Source: Firmicutes bacterium UBA4882 (GTDB taxonomy: Bacteria > Bacillota > UBA4882). Taken from it: 51,340 nucleotides of DNA. The notes under the pieces were generated by a model. It did no database searches and was not told the origin of the DNA. It was given only the letters and a program-made list of their open reading frames with translations. The position numbers and the translations under genes were made by a program. Where the stretch lies: positions 74,686 to 126,025 of the forward strand of contig DHDG01000008.1 of the NCBI GenBank assembly GCA_002399265.1, in the 5' to 3' direction. Every line of letters begins with the position of its first letter. Position 1 is the first letter of the stretch. Of this stretch, positions 34,642 to 44,185 are shown one piece after another.

Positions 34642-36726
34642 ATGGATGCACAGGAATTCCGAAAAGACTTTATAGAAGGGGTTAAAGCTAATGCGGCAAC
34701 TACTGGCGAGGGTTCCAGCGCGTCTTTTGTAAGTGATTTCGCTCAGTATTTGCAGGAGACAGAATTCTTAATGGATTTTAACGCGGCTTACTTTGAGGGG
34801 GTGGGAAAGCGTAACAGAAAGCTACGCGTTGACGGATATGCATACGATGAGTTTGATAAAACCATGAGTTTAATAATCGCTGACTATGACGTGGTTGAAA
34901 AGGAACGCGTGCTTGTCAGAACTCAAGTTGGACTACTACAGGAGAGGCTAAGAGCTTTTGTAGACCATGCGTTGAATTCTACCCTGCATCTTGAAGTTGA
35001 GATGAGTAGACCTTGCTCCGATTTAGTCGATTTGTTGCTAGAAAAACGCAATGAAATCCGCAAATATCAGCTTTTGATTTTTACCACCGCCACCATCAGT
35101 GCAAAAATATCCAAACTTGAGTCTTCTGACATTGATGGGGTTCCGTCTGAATGTCAAATTTGGGACATTAACCGCTTATTTAAGGTGTGCGGATCAGATA
35201 CGGGAAGACCCATTATCGAGATCGATTTTAAAGAACATTCCGAACACGGAATTCCTTGCATGGAGGCAAGCGGCACTGAGACAAGAGATTTTAAGAGTTA
35301 CCTATGCATTATTCCTGGTACCCTTTTGGCAGATATTTATGATAAATATGGTAGCAGACTGCTAGAGGGAAATGTACGGTCTTTTCTTTCAACCAAGGTT
35401 GCCGTAAATAAAAAAATACGCACCACCATACTTCAATGCCCTGAAAGATTTTTTGCTTACAATAACGGCATTTCAGCTACCGCAATGAGCATCAAAATAG
35501 ACTCAACTCCATATGGACGGTTTCTCGTTTTCGCAAAGGATTTTCAGATAATTAATGGTGGGCAGACTACTGCATCGCTATCAAACGCGAGATTTCGCGA
35601 CAAAGCCGATCTAGGAACCATTTATGTACAAATGAAACTAACAGTAATTGAAAGCTCGCTGGAGGAGGAGGCTACCGAACTTGTTCAAAACATTTCACGT
35701 TCCTCCAATAGCCAGAACAAAGTAAGTGACGCCGATTTTTTCTCAACACACCCGTTCCATGTCCGTATGGAGAGATTCTCACAGCGTTTATACGCAAGAG
35801 CAACTGGCGGACTTCAGCATGAAACCAAGTGGTTTTATGAGCGGGCGCGCGGGCAGTATTTGCAGAAACAGATGCGAATGACTGCTGGTGAGAAAAAAAA
35901 GTTCATGCTCCAGAATCCGAAAAACCAACTAATCACAAAAACTGATCTAGCAAAGGTTCGAAACTCTTGGAAGGGGCTACCTCATATTGTAAGCCGCGGT
36001 GCTCAAAAGAACTTTTCTGAGTTTGCGAAAACCACAAGCGAGGAATGGGAAGCATCAGATGACGGTCTGGTCTTTAATGAAAAGTATTTCCAAGAGAGCG
36101 TTGCTTTGGTTCTAATGTTTAGATATTGCGAGGCAATGGTGACGCAACAGAGATGGTATTCTCAAGGTTATCGCGCTAATATAGTGACTTATACTATTGC
36201 CATTTTACACACACTTATACAGAAACAGTTTTTCGGGAGAGACTTGGATTTAATGAACATCTGGATACGCCAAAACGTCCCAGATGCTGTTATCAAAGCT
36301 TTGATCGGTCTATCAGAACGCGTTTATGACAAACTGACTGATCCGAAAAGAGGGGTAGAAAACGTAACCCAGTGGTGTAAGCAGGAAGCATGCTGGAAAA
36401 GCGTCCATAGTATCGAGTATAGATTACCATCTGACATTCATGCGTGCCTTATCGGAAGGGACGAGTTAAGAGCCGCTGAAAGAGAAGCCAAATATGACCA
36501 ACGGATAGATTCGGAAACAGAAACCATGACCAAAATTATTGGTATTTCTCAGGAGCAATGGCAGAATGTCTTAGACTTCGCCACAGCCGGGCGGATGATT
36601 ACGCCTGAAGAACTTACTGCCATGCGAATAGCATGCCAAATGCCCCAAAAAATGCCGACCCCGGGTCAATGCAAAAAATTAATTGCTGTGCTGGAAAGGA
36701 TAGAGGCGGAGGGATTTAAATTATGA
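34642..36726 (+). CDS. AIPR-family protein
   Basis: About 695 residues of the AIPR (abortive infection phage resistance) family. The diagnostic core is FFAYNNGISATAMSIKI, DFQIINGGQTTASLSNAR, then VQNISRSSNSQNKVSDADFF. An N-terminal domain with LLIFTTATISAKISKLESSD may be another nuclease-like fold (seen in other members). ATG 34642 is 8 bases after AAAGGG; GTG 34633 is the longer alternative. Exact biochemical role of AIPR is not settled. Overlaps the methyltransferase by 4 bases. Confidence 0.9.
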   Translation: MDAQEFRKDFIEGVKANAATTGEGSSASFVSDFAQYLQETEFLMDFNAAYFEGVGKRNRKLRVDGYAYDEFDKTMSLIIADYDVVEKERVLVRTQVGLLQERLRAFVDHALNSTLHLEVEMSRPCSDLVDLLLEKRNEIRKYQLLIFTTATISAKISKLESSDIDGVPSECQIWDINRLFKVCGSDTGRPIIEIDFKEHSEHGIPCMEASGTETRDFKSYLCIIPGTLLADIYDKYGSRLLEGNVRSFLSTKVAVNKKIRTTILQCPERFFAYNNGISATAMSIKIDSTPYGRFLVFAKDFQIINGGQTTASLSNARFRDKADLGTIYVQMKLTVIESSLEEEATELVQNISRSSNSQNKVSDADFFSTHPFHVRMERFSQRLYARATGGLQHETKWFYERARGQYLQKQMRMTAGEKKKFMLQNPKNQLITKTDLAKVRNSWKGLPHIVSRGAQKNFSEFAKTTSEEWEASDDGLVFNEKYFQESVALVLMFRYCEAMVTQQRWYSQGYRANIVTYTIAILHTLIQKQFFGRDLDLMNIWIRQNVPDAVIKALIGLSERVYDKLTDPKRGVENVTQWCKQEACWKSVHSIEYRLPSDIHACLIGRDELRAAEREAKYDQRIDSETETMTKIIGISQEQWQNVLDFATAGRMITPEELTAMRIACQMPQKMPTPGQCKKLIAVLERIEAEGFKL

Positions 36727-38354
36727 GTTCTGACGCAGAGTCAAAGTTTAGCGTTGTTGACTTGTTTTCCGGCGCGGGCGGTTTTAGCTACGGTTTTCTT
36801 CAAACAGGTAGATTTTATATAAAGGCTGCCTTCGAAAACAATCTCAATGCGCAGAAAACTTACAGGCGCAATCATAGAAATGTTGAAATCTATAATGATG
36901 TTGGCGATGCGCTTAGCGATGAAATTCAAGCGAAAATTGGTAAGGTTGACGTTGTCATTGGAGGACCACCATGTCAAGGATTCTCTAATGCAAACCGTCA
37001 GAAGAATCATGCCATAAGTCAGAACAATTCACTCGTAAAAAAATATGTTCAGGTCGTGCTCCATCTGAATCCGATGGCTTTTGTGATGGAGAATGTAAGC
37101 ATGCTCCAATCAGAGGTTCATCGTTTTTATGTAGACGAAACGGATTTGGAAACCATAAGTAAATACGGAATCAAAACTAGTTCATCAGAGATTCCACTTC
37201 TTGACGCAGATTTTTTGTTTCCGGGGGTTGACGATATCGCAAAAGATATAACCCGGATTTCGGAATATCTTTGGAAAGAGGATGATTACTTATCGCTTAA
37301 TGTGGTTTTCAAAACCCGCAATAACCCCAAAAAGCTATGCGCTTCGTTAACAAAACACAAGAAAAGACTTCTTGTTCTTGCGAATAAGCTCATTGCATTC
37401 TTGGATGAGAATGATCCTGTCTTGATAAATGATTATTCGGCAGGAATCGCAATTAAGAAGTACTTTAGTGCCGTTGAAACAGATAAGGCCGCTAGAGAAC
37501 TATGTGCCTCGATTATGCCGGCAATAATGATGCAACGCATGTTTTCAAAGGCAAAAGAAATATTGGATAACCATATTAAGGTTGAACGCTATTCATCTGA
37601 AAATGGTCTTGTAGCGCATGTCACTTCTATGACTGTGATAGACTATATAAAGTCCATTTTAGAAGCTTCCAGCAACGGATACAGTATAACTAGCGGTGTT
37701 TTATCAGCTACAGACTTCGGCGCGCCTCAGAAGCGGATGCGCTTTGTCCTTATCGGTATAAAAAGCTCCATATGCGATGATGTTAAGCTTCCGACAGGTA
37801 CATTTACGGACGCAAATTACCGAACAGTGGAAGACGCAATTAAAGATCTAGAGGAAATAGAAACTGCAACAGAATTATCTGATGGCGACAATGGGTTTGA
37901 GTTACCTGATGCCCCAAAGGATATAAGTGAGCTTGGAAGATTACTACGCGATTCCAAAAACCTCTGCAATCATGTTTCTACAGCCACAACTCCGGAAGCA
38001 CTGGAAAGGTTTATGGCAATAAGACAAGGGGAGAACTTTCACAGCTTGCCGTCTGAATTGAAGACCACTTACTTTGATGCGGAGCGTACTCAGAACACCA
38101 TTTATCTGCGCCTGAAATACGACGAACCGTCCGGAACAGTAGTCAATGTTCGGAAATCTATGTGGATTCATCCCGTGAAAAATCGCGCGCTTAGCATACG
38201 CGAAGCAGCACGTCTGCAGACTTTTCCAGATAGCTTCGTCTTTTGTGGAAATAAGAATTCGCAATACCAGCAGGTAGGTAATGCAGTCCCGCCGATGCTG
38301 GCAAGAGCTGTTGCGGATCATATTTATAAATATTTGGACGGTGTTTGCTCCTGA
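36723..38354 (+). CDS. DNA (cytosine-5) methyltransferase
   Basis: 543 residues, C5-methyltransferase that would protect host DNA. Motif I DLFSGAGGFSYGF (13-25), motif IV GGPPCQGFSN with catalytic Cys84, motif VI FVMENVSML (about 119-127), motif VIII DFGAPQKRMRFVLIGI, motifs IX/X REAARLQTFPDSFVF and QVGNAVPPMLARAVA. About 200 extra residues lie between motifs VI and VIII, so the enzyme is longer than the usual 330-420. It is the fifth gene of the restriction operon; the recognition sequence is unknown. Confidence 0.95.
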   Translation: MSSDAESKFSVVDLFSGAGGFSYGFLQTGRFYIKAAFENNLNAQKTYRRNHRNVEIYNDVGDALSDEIQAKIGKVDVVIGGPPCQGFSNANRQKNHAISQNNSLVKKYVQVVLHLNPMAFVMENVSMLQSEVHRFYVDETDLETISKYGIKTSSSEIPLLDADFLFPGVDDIAKDITRISEYLWKEDDYLSLNVVFKTRNNPKKLCASLTKHKKRLLVLANKLIAFLDENDPVLINDYSAGIAIKKYFSAVETDKAARELCASIMPAIMMQRMFSKAKEILDNHIKVERYSSENGLVAHVTSMTVIDYIKSILEASSNGYSITSGVLSATDFGAPQKRMRFVLIGIKSSICDDVKLPTGTFTDANYRTVEDAIKDLEEIETATELSDGDNGFELPDAPKDISELGRLLRDSKNLCNHVSTATTPEALERFMAIRQGENFHSLPSELKTTYFDAERTQNTIYLRLKYDEPSGTVVNVRKSMWIHPVKNRALSIREAARLQTFPDSFVFCGNKNSQYQQVGNAVPPMLARAVADHIYKYLDGVCS

Positions 38355-38383
38355 CCATCTAATTGCCGCAGGAGGGATAAATT

Positions 38384-39157
38384 GTGGAAAGAATAAATAA
38401 TTGGACAAGAGAACAAATCATTCTGGCGCTGTTTTTGTATTGCCAGACGCCTTTTGGGCAAATTCACGCCGGAAACAAACAGATTATAGAGATGGCTGGG
38501 TTAATTGGTAGAACACCTGCTGCACTGTCAATGAAAATGTGCAATTTTGCGCGTTTCGATCCAGAGTTGCGTAGAAGGGGTGTTTTTGGCCTGCCAAATG
38601 GGTCTCATCTAGATGAAGAAATTTGGAAGGAGTTTTCTTCAGATTTCAGTCTATTATCTTATGAAGCAACGGCCATCTTATCTACGCTCAAAAAGCAAGC
38701 AATAGAGTCCTTTGTGGATAAGGCGGTTCTGTCTGAGATCCCATTAGGCGATACCAGAAGTATAACTGTAAGAGCACGCATTAATCAGACTTTTTTCCGC
38801 AGAGCATTATTGTCTTCATTTAACAGTACATGTTGCGTGACCAAGATACAGGTGCCTAACTTACTTATTGCGAGTCATATTAAGCCATGGAGAGTGTGCA
38901 ATGACGCCGAAAAAACAAATCCACGAAATGGCTTATTGCTAAATGCGTTTCATGATAAAGCATTTGATCTCGGTTATATCACAATCAGTACCGAGTTTGA
39001 GATAATTATCTCACCACAGGTCGAAACCTATTTTGATAATAGATTCTGTCACGAATGGCTAAAATCTCTTAGCGGAAGGAAGATAGAAAGGCCAGACAAA
39101 TTCCTTCCGAGCAGTGAGTTTATTGAATACCACAATGATGTTGTTTTTTTGAAATAG
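38384..39157 (+). CDS. HNH endonuclease
   Basis: 257 residues from GTG 38384, with GGAGGG 8 bases upstream. The N-terminal half is a helical DNA-binding domain (WTREQIILALFLYCQTPFGQ) typical of one restriction-associated HNH family. HNH core: ALLSSFNSTCCVTKIQ, LLIASHIKPW, NPRNGLLLNAFHDKAFDLGY, giving the Cys, His-Ile, Asn and His residues. It follows the methyltransferase by 29 bases, so it is probably part of the same operon and a second nuclease for the same methylation mark. Confidence 0.9.
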   Translation: MERINNWTREQIILALFLYCQTPFGQIHAGNKQIIEMAGLIGRTPAALSMKMCNFARFDPELRRRGVFGLPNGSHLDEEIWKEFSSDFSLLSYEATAILSTLKKQAIESFVDKAVLSEIPLGDTRSITVRARINQTFFRRALLSSFNSTCCVTKIQVPNLLIASHIKPWRVCNDAEKTNPRNGLLLNAFHDKAFDLGYITISTEFEIIISPQVETYFDNRFCHEWLKSLSGRKIERPDKFLPSSEFIEYHNDVVFLK

Positions 39158-39264
39158 TATAGAGAATGATTGGAAATTCATAGCATCAGGAAGAGATAGG
39201 TCGATCCCTACAATAAAAAATGGTCTTAATGCAAACTTTGGGAGATTCCAGCGGGAGGTGCCCC

Positions 39265-40245
39265 ATGACCTACCAGGAACTCGTTGACTTTCTCGAAAAC
39301 CGTATGCGTATGAGCCACATTTATCAACCGCTGTTGATCCGCTCTCTGGTAGAAGCGGACGGTACGGCCACGTTGCGCCAGCTAGCCGTTTCCTTTGTTA
39401 TTCAAGATGAAAGCCAGCTTTTATACTACGAGGATCGTCTGAAAAGAATGCCGATACCCGTGCTTAAAAGGCATGGAATCCTGAACCGGAAAGGCAAAAT
39501 TGTCACTCTGAATGTTGATCGCCTTACCTATAAAGAAAAAGCTCGCATTAGAGTTCTGTGTGAGCAGAAAATACAAGAATTCCTTGAGTCTAGAGGGCTG
39601 GCAACTTGGGATTACCGGATGCTTGAGACCGATCCGGTGCCAGATAGCTTGCGATATGATGTTTTGCGGAATGGTGGTGGACGTTGTGCGTTATGTGGTG
39701 CCACAAAGAATGATCGCCCGTTGCATGTTGATCACATTATTCCCCGTTCTCGCGGGGGACAGAACACCATAGATAACCTTCAGATCCTATGTGAAAAGTG
39801 CAATCTAGCCAAGAGCAACAGGGACAATACTGACTTTCGTGAGCTGGCGGTAGCCTCTGAAGATGCTCTTGAATATGGTTGCCCATTCTGCTATCCTGAG
39901 CGCAGAATTATCGATGAGAATGATTCCGTCTTTGCCATTGAGGATCAGTTCCCAGTGACTGCCGGACATCTGCTTATTATCCCAAAGCGCCACACACCAG
40001 ACTACTTCAAAATGACTACGCACGAACGCCGTGATGCCGAAGAATTGTTGCGTGTTTTGCAGAGTGGAATTAAAGAGAGAGACAAAACGGTTACAGGATT
40101 TAATGTCGGAATGAACTGCGGACAGGCTGCCGGTCAGACAGTGATGCATGCACACATTCATCTGATCCCCAGAAGGAATGGGGATGTTGATGATCCGAAA
40201 GGCGGGGTCAGGGGAGTTATTCCGGGAAAGATGAAGTACCAATAA
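39265..40245 (+). CDS. HNH-HIT fusion protein
   Basis: 326 residues from ATG 39265, which follows GGGAGGTG, rather than an open extension to 39220. Three parts: an N-terminal helical domain of about 130 residues (TYQELVDFLENRMRMSHIYQ, winged-helix-like); an HNH nuclease with C141xxC144, HVDHIIPRSRGG (154-165), Asn171 and C176xxC179; and a HIT domain with C206xxC209, GHLLIIPKRH and the triad H295-x-H297-x-H299. HIT proteins act on nucleotides or nucleotidyl adducts. A DNA-cutting head joined to a nucleotide hydrolase next to a restriction island suggests a defence effector or a repair/toxin role. Confidence 0.9.
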   Translation: MTYQELVDFLENRMRMSHIYQPLLIRSLVEADGTATLRQLAVSFVIQDESQLLYYEDRLKRMPIPVLKRHGILNRKGKIVTLNVDRLTYKEKARIRVLCEQKIQEFLESRGLATWDYRMLETDPVPDSLRYDVLRNGGGRCALCGATKNDRPLHVDHIIPRSRGGQNTIDNLQILCEKCNLAKSNRDNTDFRELAVASEDALEYGCPFCYPERRIIDENDSVFAIEDQFPVTAGHLLIIPKRHTPDYFKMTTHERRDAEELLRVLQSGIKERDKTVTGFNVGMNCGQAAGQTVMHAHIHLIPRRNGDVDDPKGGVRGVIPGKMKYQ

Positions 40246-40252
40246 TTTTGCA

Positions 40253-40277
40253 GCCTTCCATCACGGGAGGCCCTTTT
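40253..40277 (+). terminator. Terminator after the HNH-HIT gene
   Basis: GCCTTCC (40253-40259) and GGGAGGC (40265-40271), one G-U pair, followed by CCTTTT. The remaining 200 bases up to the helicase hold nothing obvious. Confidence 0.8.
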
Positions 40278-40483
40278 ATTTGGTTGGCGGGGTTGATCCA
40301 CTCGAATGAATCTACGCCTCTGCGCTCGCCACGCTTACTGCATACATCGAAGCGTACCAAACACACGTTCCCGTCCAAAAATGACGGTGTTATGGTATAT
40401 AATTCAAAATAGAGTATGCTTGTTTAACCACAACCCACCCGACTCCTTCACTACCACCATTCGCAGCGGGGAGGCTGAGAGAT

Positions 40484-42685
40484 TTGGAAGCTGAACGTCA
40501 TCCGGAGTACCCCATTGAAAAAACGCACTTGTCAGAAACACAACAGGCGATTGATGATTACATTGCTGCCAATCTGGAGCATAAGCAGGCCGGTGGCGCT
40601 GATGCCGAAACGGATGCCAGAGTCAAGGAGCATTGGGAAGAGCGCCTCGCCACGCACCGGGAGGCCAAGCCCAGCCCGTATTTTGGGCGCATCGACTTTC
40701 AAGAGGATGGCCAAGCGCCGCGCACCCTGTATTTCGGCATGCAGGCGCTGGACCTGGGCACCTATGAAGTGTACGACGTGCGCGCCCCCATCGGCAGACT
40801 GATGAGCCGGCAAGCGGGCGGCCGAGTCAGCTACCCCGCCCCGGGCGGTCAAGTCTCCGGTGATGTTGAACTAATCAGGCACCTCGCCATCGAGCAGGGT
40901 ACCCTGCAGAAGATCGATGACGTCTTTGACAACCGCGCCGATGTACCGCAGGCAGTCATTGATCCAGACGACTATTTGAGACGCATTCTCGAAAGCCCTG
41001 GACAGACACATCTGCGTAACTTCGTGAACTCCATACGCCAGCGGCAGGATGAACTGGCGCGACTACCGGCCGACGGTGTGCTGGTGATCAACGGCGTGGC
41101 AGGTAGCGGCAAGACCTCCATCGGCTATTTTCGTTTGTCTTATCTGTTATACCCCGCAGACCACGCGCGCTTCAACGCCGAACGCATGATCATTTTCGGA
41201 CCAAATCACGATTTCTTGCAGTTTACCGCGCATTTACTCCCCGAACTGGCTAAGAAAAATATCAGGCAAACAACCTTTGCTGACTGGGCTTTAGAATACA
41301 TGGGTCTCAACGAAAAATATGCGATCTGCGATACTGTCAACAGCATCGTGCTCGATGCCGCCATTGATCGAGAAATACGGGTACAGGAATTTAAGAGAGC
41401 CAATCTCAAAGGCAGCCGCAAGATGCAGCAACTGCTGGACAGATACATCGAACACCGCCGCAACATTTTTGACATGCCGCCGGAGGGGCTCACCCTTGAG
41501 GGCCCGCGCGGCATCAGCGTGACCTTCAGCGTAGAGGAAGTCAAGCAGATGTACACGGATACCCGGCATTATCATGCTTCCGTCGCTAGCGACCGCCGTC
41601 AATTGCATGGCCGGCTGCTGACCCAGGCTAAGCAAAAATACCGCGAATTATCTGGCATTCAGGCTATTGAGTGGGATGAAACCCTGGAGGCGGATGCGCA
41701 TCGGACCTTATCCAAACAGGTGGGGCGCATCTTGAATAGCTGCTGGCCGCGGCTCGACGCCGTCTCAGATTATTATGATCTGTGCAAAGACGAGCAACTC
41801 CTGAAGCAGCTGAATGATCCAGTCCTGACAGACGCCGACGTCTTGACTAAAGAAGAGATGAGTCTGTTGCCGCTCACCAAATACGCCCCGCTGATGATCG
41901 AAGCCGAAGATGTGGCGGCAATTCTTTACCTGTACCACAATTATCAGGGATTCAAATCCGCAAAATTTGATCATATTCTCATTGACGAAGGGCAGGACTT
42001 TTCCTATCTGCAATATGCTATTCTGAAAAAGCACAGTCGCGATTGTTCCATGACCATTCTCGGCGATATGGCACAGAGTATCTACTCCTACCGCGGCATT
42101 CGCAAATGGTCTGAACTGGAGCCGCTGATGGCAGACTGTGGGTTCAAGGTCGAAAGCATCAATACCACTTATCGATCCACCCAGCAGATTATGAAGCTCG
42201 CCAATGAGATCCTCAAGAATGCGCGGGGGGACCAGACCGTGTTAGCGGAGCCATTCCAGCGTGACGGGGCTAGGCCCGGCTTCACTAAAGCACAGACTGA
42301 GGAAGAAATGTACCAGACGGCGGCGCGGCGTGCCCGGGAGCTGGCCGAATCGGGGGCTGGCTTTGCCAGTATAGCCTTGATCTTCAAATCAGAGCGCATC
42401 AAAGAGCAGGCCTTGGAAACACTGCGGCAGTTGCTCCCGGACCATCCCATTAGCGAGAGCATCGAGGCGGAAGTGCCGACCGGCCAAATCTACGCCTATG
42501 CCATCGCTGAAGCCAAGGGTCTTGAGTTTGACGCCGTCATTCTCATCGGGACGGATGCGCAGACTTACTGCGATACCGAGCTGGACGGTCAGCTGTTGTA
42601 TGTGGGTGTGACCCGCGCACTACATAGCCTGGATTTGATGTGGGTTGGGCAGCCTTCGGCGCACTTGAAAAATGCTATTGCTTAG
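40484..42685 (+). CDS. helD: HelD-family superfamily I helicase
   Basis: 733 residues of the UvrD/HelD group. HelD binds and recycles stalled RNA polymerase in Bacillota. N-terminal coiled-coil-type segment (SETQQAIDDYIAANLEHKQ), SH3-like YFGRIDF..., Walker A GVAGSGKTS (about 205-213), Walker B ILIDEGQDFSYLQ, motif III GDMAQSIYSYRGI, motif IV/V TTYRSTQQIMKLANEIL, EAKGLEFDAVILIGT and YVGVTRALHSLDL. Starts at TTG 40484 with GGGGAGG upstream. GC- and codon-wise it resembles the native genes more than the AT-rich defence operon does. Confidence 0.92.
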   Translation: MEAERHPEYPIEKTHLSETQQAIDDYIAANLEHKQAGGADAETDARVKEHWEERLATHREAKPSPYFGRIDFQEDGQAPRTLYFGMQALDLGTYEVYDVRAPIGRLMSRQAGGRVSYPAPGGQVSGDVELIRHLAIEQGTLQKIDDVFDNRADVPQAVIDPDDYLRRILESPGQTHLRNFVNSIRQRQDELARLPADGVLVINGVAGSGKTSIGYFRLSYLLYPADHARFNAERMIIFGPNHDFLQFTAHLLPELAKKNIRQTTFADWALEYMGLNEKYAICDTVNSIVLDAAIDREIRVQEFKRANLKGSRKMQQLLDRYIEHRRNIFDMPPEGLTLEGPRGISVTFSVEEVKQMYTDTRHYHASVASDRRQLHGRLLTQAKQKYRELSGIQAIEWDETLEADAHRTLSKQVGRILNSCWPRLDAVSDYYDLCKDEQLLKQLNDPVLTDADVLTKEEMSLLPLTKYAPLMIEAEDVAAILYLYHNYQGFKSAKFDHILIDEGQDFSYLQYAILKKHSRDCSMTILGDMAQSIYSYRGIRKWSELEPLMADCGFKVESINTTYRSTQQIMKLANEILKNARGDQTVLAEPFQRDGARPGFTKAQTEEEMYQTAARRARELAESGAGFASIALIFKSERIKEQALETLRQLLPDHPISESIEAEVPTGQIYAYAIAEAKGLEFDAVILIGTDAQTYCDTELDGQLLYVGVTRALHSLDLMWVGQPSAHLKNAIA

Positions 42686-42730
42686 CTCAGCATCAAAAAT
42701 GGATTGAGTTTATCAGAGGGAGGTGCCATC

Positions 42731-43042
42731 ATGGCCTTAAGATTTCGCAAAAGCTTTTCCCTGGGTAAGCTGTTCAAAGTAAACCTCAGTAAGAGCGGTA
42801 TCGGCGTGAGCGCCGGCGTGCCCGGTTTCCGTATGAGCCTCAGCCCGAAGGGCAAAGTCCGGAGGACTGTCTCGATTCCCGGCACCGGGATCTATAGCAT
42901 GGAGACGATTGGAGATGTAAAGAAGACGGCGCAAGGTGGTACGCAGACGGTTACGGCGGCGCAGCGCGTTTGTCCGGATTGCGGGCGCCGGGTGGGCAAG
43001 ACCGCCAACTTCTGCAGCCATTGCGGGAATACCCTATCGTAG
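42731..43042 (+). CDS. DUF4236 protein with zinc ribbon
   Basis: 103 residues from ATG 42731, 8 bases after GGGAGGTG. N-terminal DUF4236 domain: ALRFRKSFSLGKLFKVNLSK, SGIGVSAGVPGFRMSL and RTVSIPGTGIYS. A C-terminal zinc ribbon follows: CPDCG...FCSHCG. Function unknown; such proteins often sit beside genes for stress or DNA functions. Confidence 0.85.
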   Translation: MALRFRKSFSLGKLFKVNLSKSGIGVSAGVPGFRMSLSPKGKVRRTVSIPGTGIYSMETIGDVKKTAQGGTQTVTAAQRVCPDCGRRVGKTANFCSHCGNTLS

Positions 43043-43076
43043 CATTGCCGGACATCTCGATATGAAAGGATATACC

Positions 43077-43931
43077 ATGATTTATTTAGATTATTTCACA
43101 TTCCCTGATGCAGATAAAGAAACAAGTTTCATTTACACGATATTAAGAACATGCTACGATTCATTTTATCCGTTTAAAATACTATCCGCTCATTATTTCG
43201 AGAGAATTGATTTTGAGCCGGTGACTATTTTATATGGGGGAAATGGGTCGGGCAAGTCAACCGCGTTGAATGTGATAGCGGAAAAATTGCAAATTCAACG
43301 CGACTCAATTTATAATAAGTCGAATTTCTTCCCCGATTATGTTAACTTATGCAGATATAATCTGGAAACCAAAATTCCGGCGAACAGCAGAATAATCACA
43401 AGTGACGACGTATTTGATTACATATTAAATATACGCACCCTGAATGAGGGAATCGATCAAAAAAGGGAAGAAATTTTCCAGGAGTATATCGATGTTAAGC
43501 ATTCAGAATACCAGTTTAAATCACTCGATGATTATGAACGGTTAAAAAAACTCAATAAGGCACGCAATAAAACCCAGTCGAAATTTGTCAGGAGCGAATT
43601 GATTGATAATGTAAGAGAATATTCAAACGGCGAAAGTGCCTATATGTATTTTACTCAAAAAATTGATGAAGATGGGCTTTATATCTTGGACGAGCCGGAA
43701 AACAGTCTCTCTCCGAAACGCCAGATGGAATTGGCGGAGTACATTTTCAACGCGGCACGTTTTTTCGGATGCCAGTTCATTATATCTACACACTCACCAT
43801 TTTTATTAGCTATCCCGAACGCGAAAATATATGACCTTGACCAAAATCCCGTAGATATAAAACGATGGACAGAATTGGAGAATGTGCGTATATATCGTGA
43901 GTTTTTTAAGTTACATGATAATGAGTTCTAA
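43077..43931 (+). CDS. Small AAA/ABC-type ATPase
   Basis: 284 residues, AT-rich. Start is ATG 43077 behind AAAGGA; an upstream ATG 43062 and a GTG-rich extension are less likely. ATPase core: ILYGGNGSGKSTALNVIAEK (Walker A 54-62), then YILDEPENSLSPKRQMELAE (Walker B with catalytic Glu), ending QFIISTHSPFLLAI with the switch His. This is the AAA_21/RloC-like single-head ATPase architecture with a short helical insert and no coiled coil or zinc hook. Family members occur in retron and anti-phage (OLD, PARIS-like) sets, but no partner is evident here. Confidence 0.85.
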   Translation: MIYLDYFTFPDADKETSFIYTILRTCYDSFYPFKILSAHYFERIDFEPVTILYGGNGSGKSTALNVIAEKLQIQRDSIYNKSNFFPDYVNLCRYNLETKIPANSRIITSDDVFDYILNIRTLNEGIDQKREEIFQEYIDVKHSEYQFKSLDDYERLKKLNKARNKTQSKFVRSELIDNVREYSNGESAYMYFTQKIDEDGLYILDEPENSLSPKRQMELAEYIFNAARFFGCQFIISTHSPFLLAIPNAKIYDLDQNPVDIKRWTELENVRIYREFFKLHDNEF

Positions 43932-44006
43932 TCGTCGCATCATTAACTGGTGTTCCTCACCATTGGCAGCTTCCAGCTGATCCAATGTTCTTTTGGCTTC
44001 GTCCAA
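43911..44006 (-). pseudogene. Shortened copy of the small coiled-coil gene
   Basis: A 31-residue frame from TTG 44006 (LDEAKRTLDQLEAANGEEHQ, then LMMRRLELIIM), preceded by GGGAGGTG. It matches both ends of the 74-residue protein at 27270-27494 (start DEARRT..., later RLEATNSQEHRLMMQMI) but lacks the middle of about 36 residues. It overlaps the ATPase gene tail to tail. Confidence 0.6.
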
Positions 44007-44185
44007 AAGCTTCACCTCCCGGGTTTTAATCCGCAGATTAATTTTAACACAAACAGGTTGGGAAAGAAAAAGTACCACTGCCTTATGTTCAGCGTAAATC
44101 TCAATATTGTGGCCGAGGGCACTCCGCATCAATGCATTTCTTATTCGTAAAATCCTCAATATCGGCTTGGGATGAATCAGACGAA

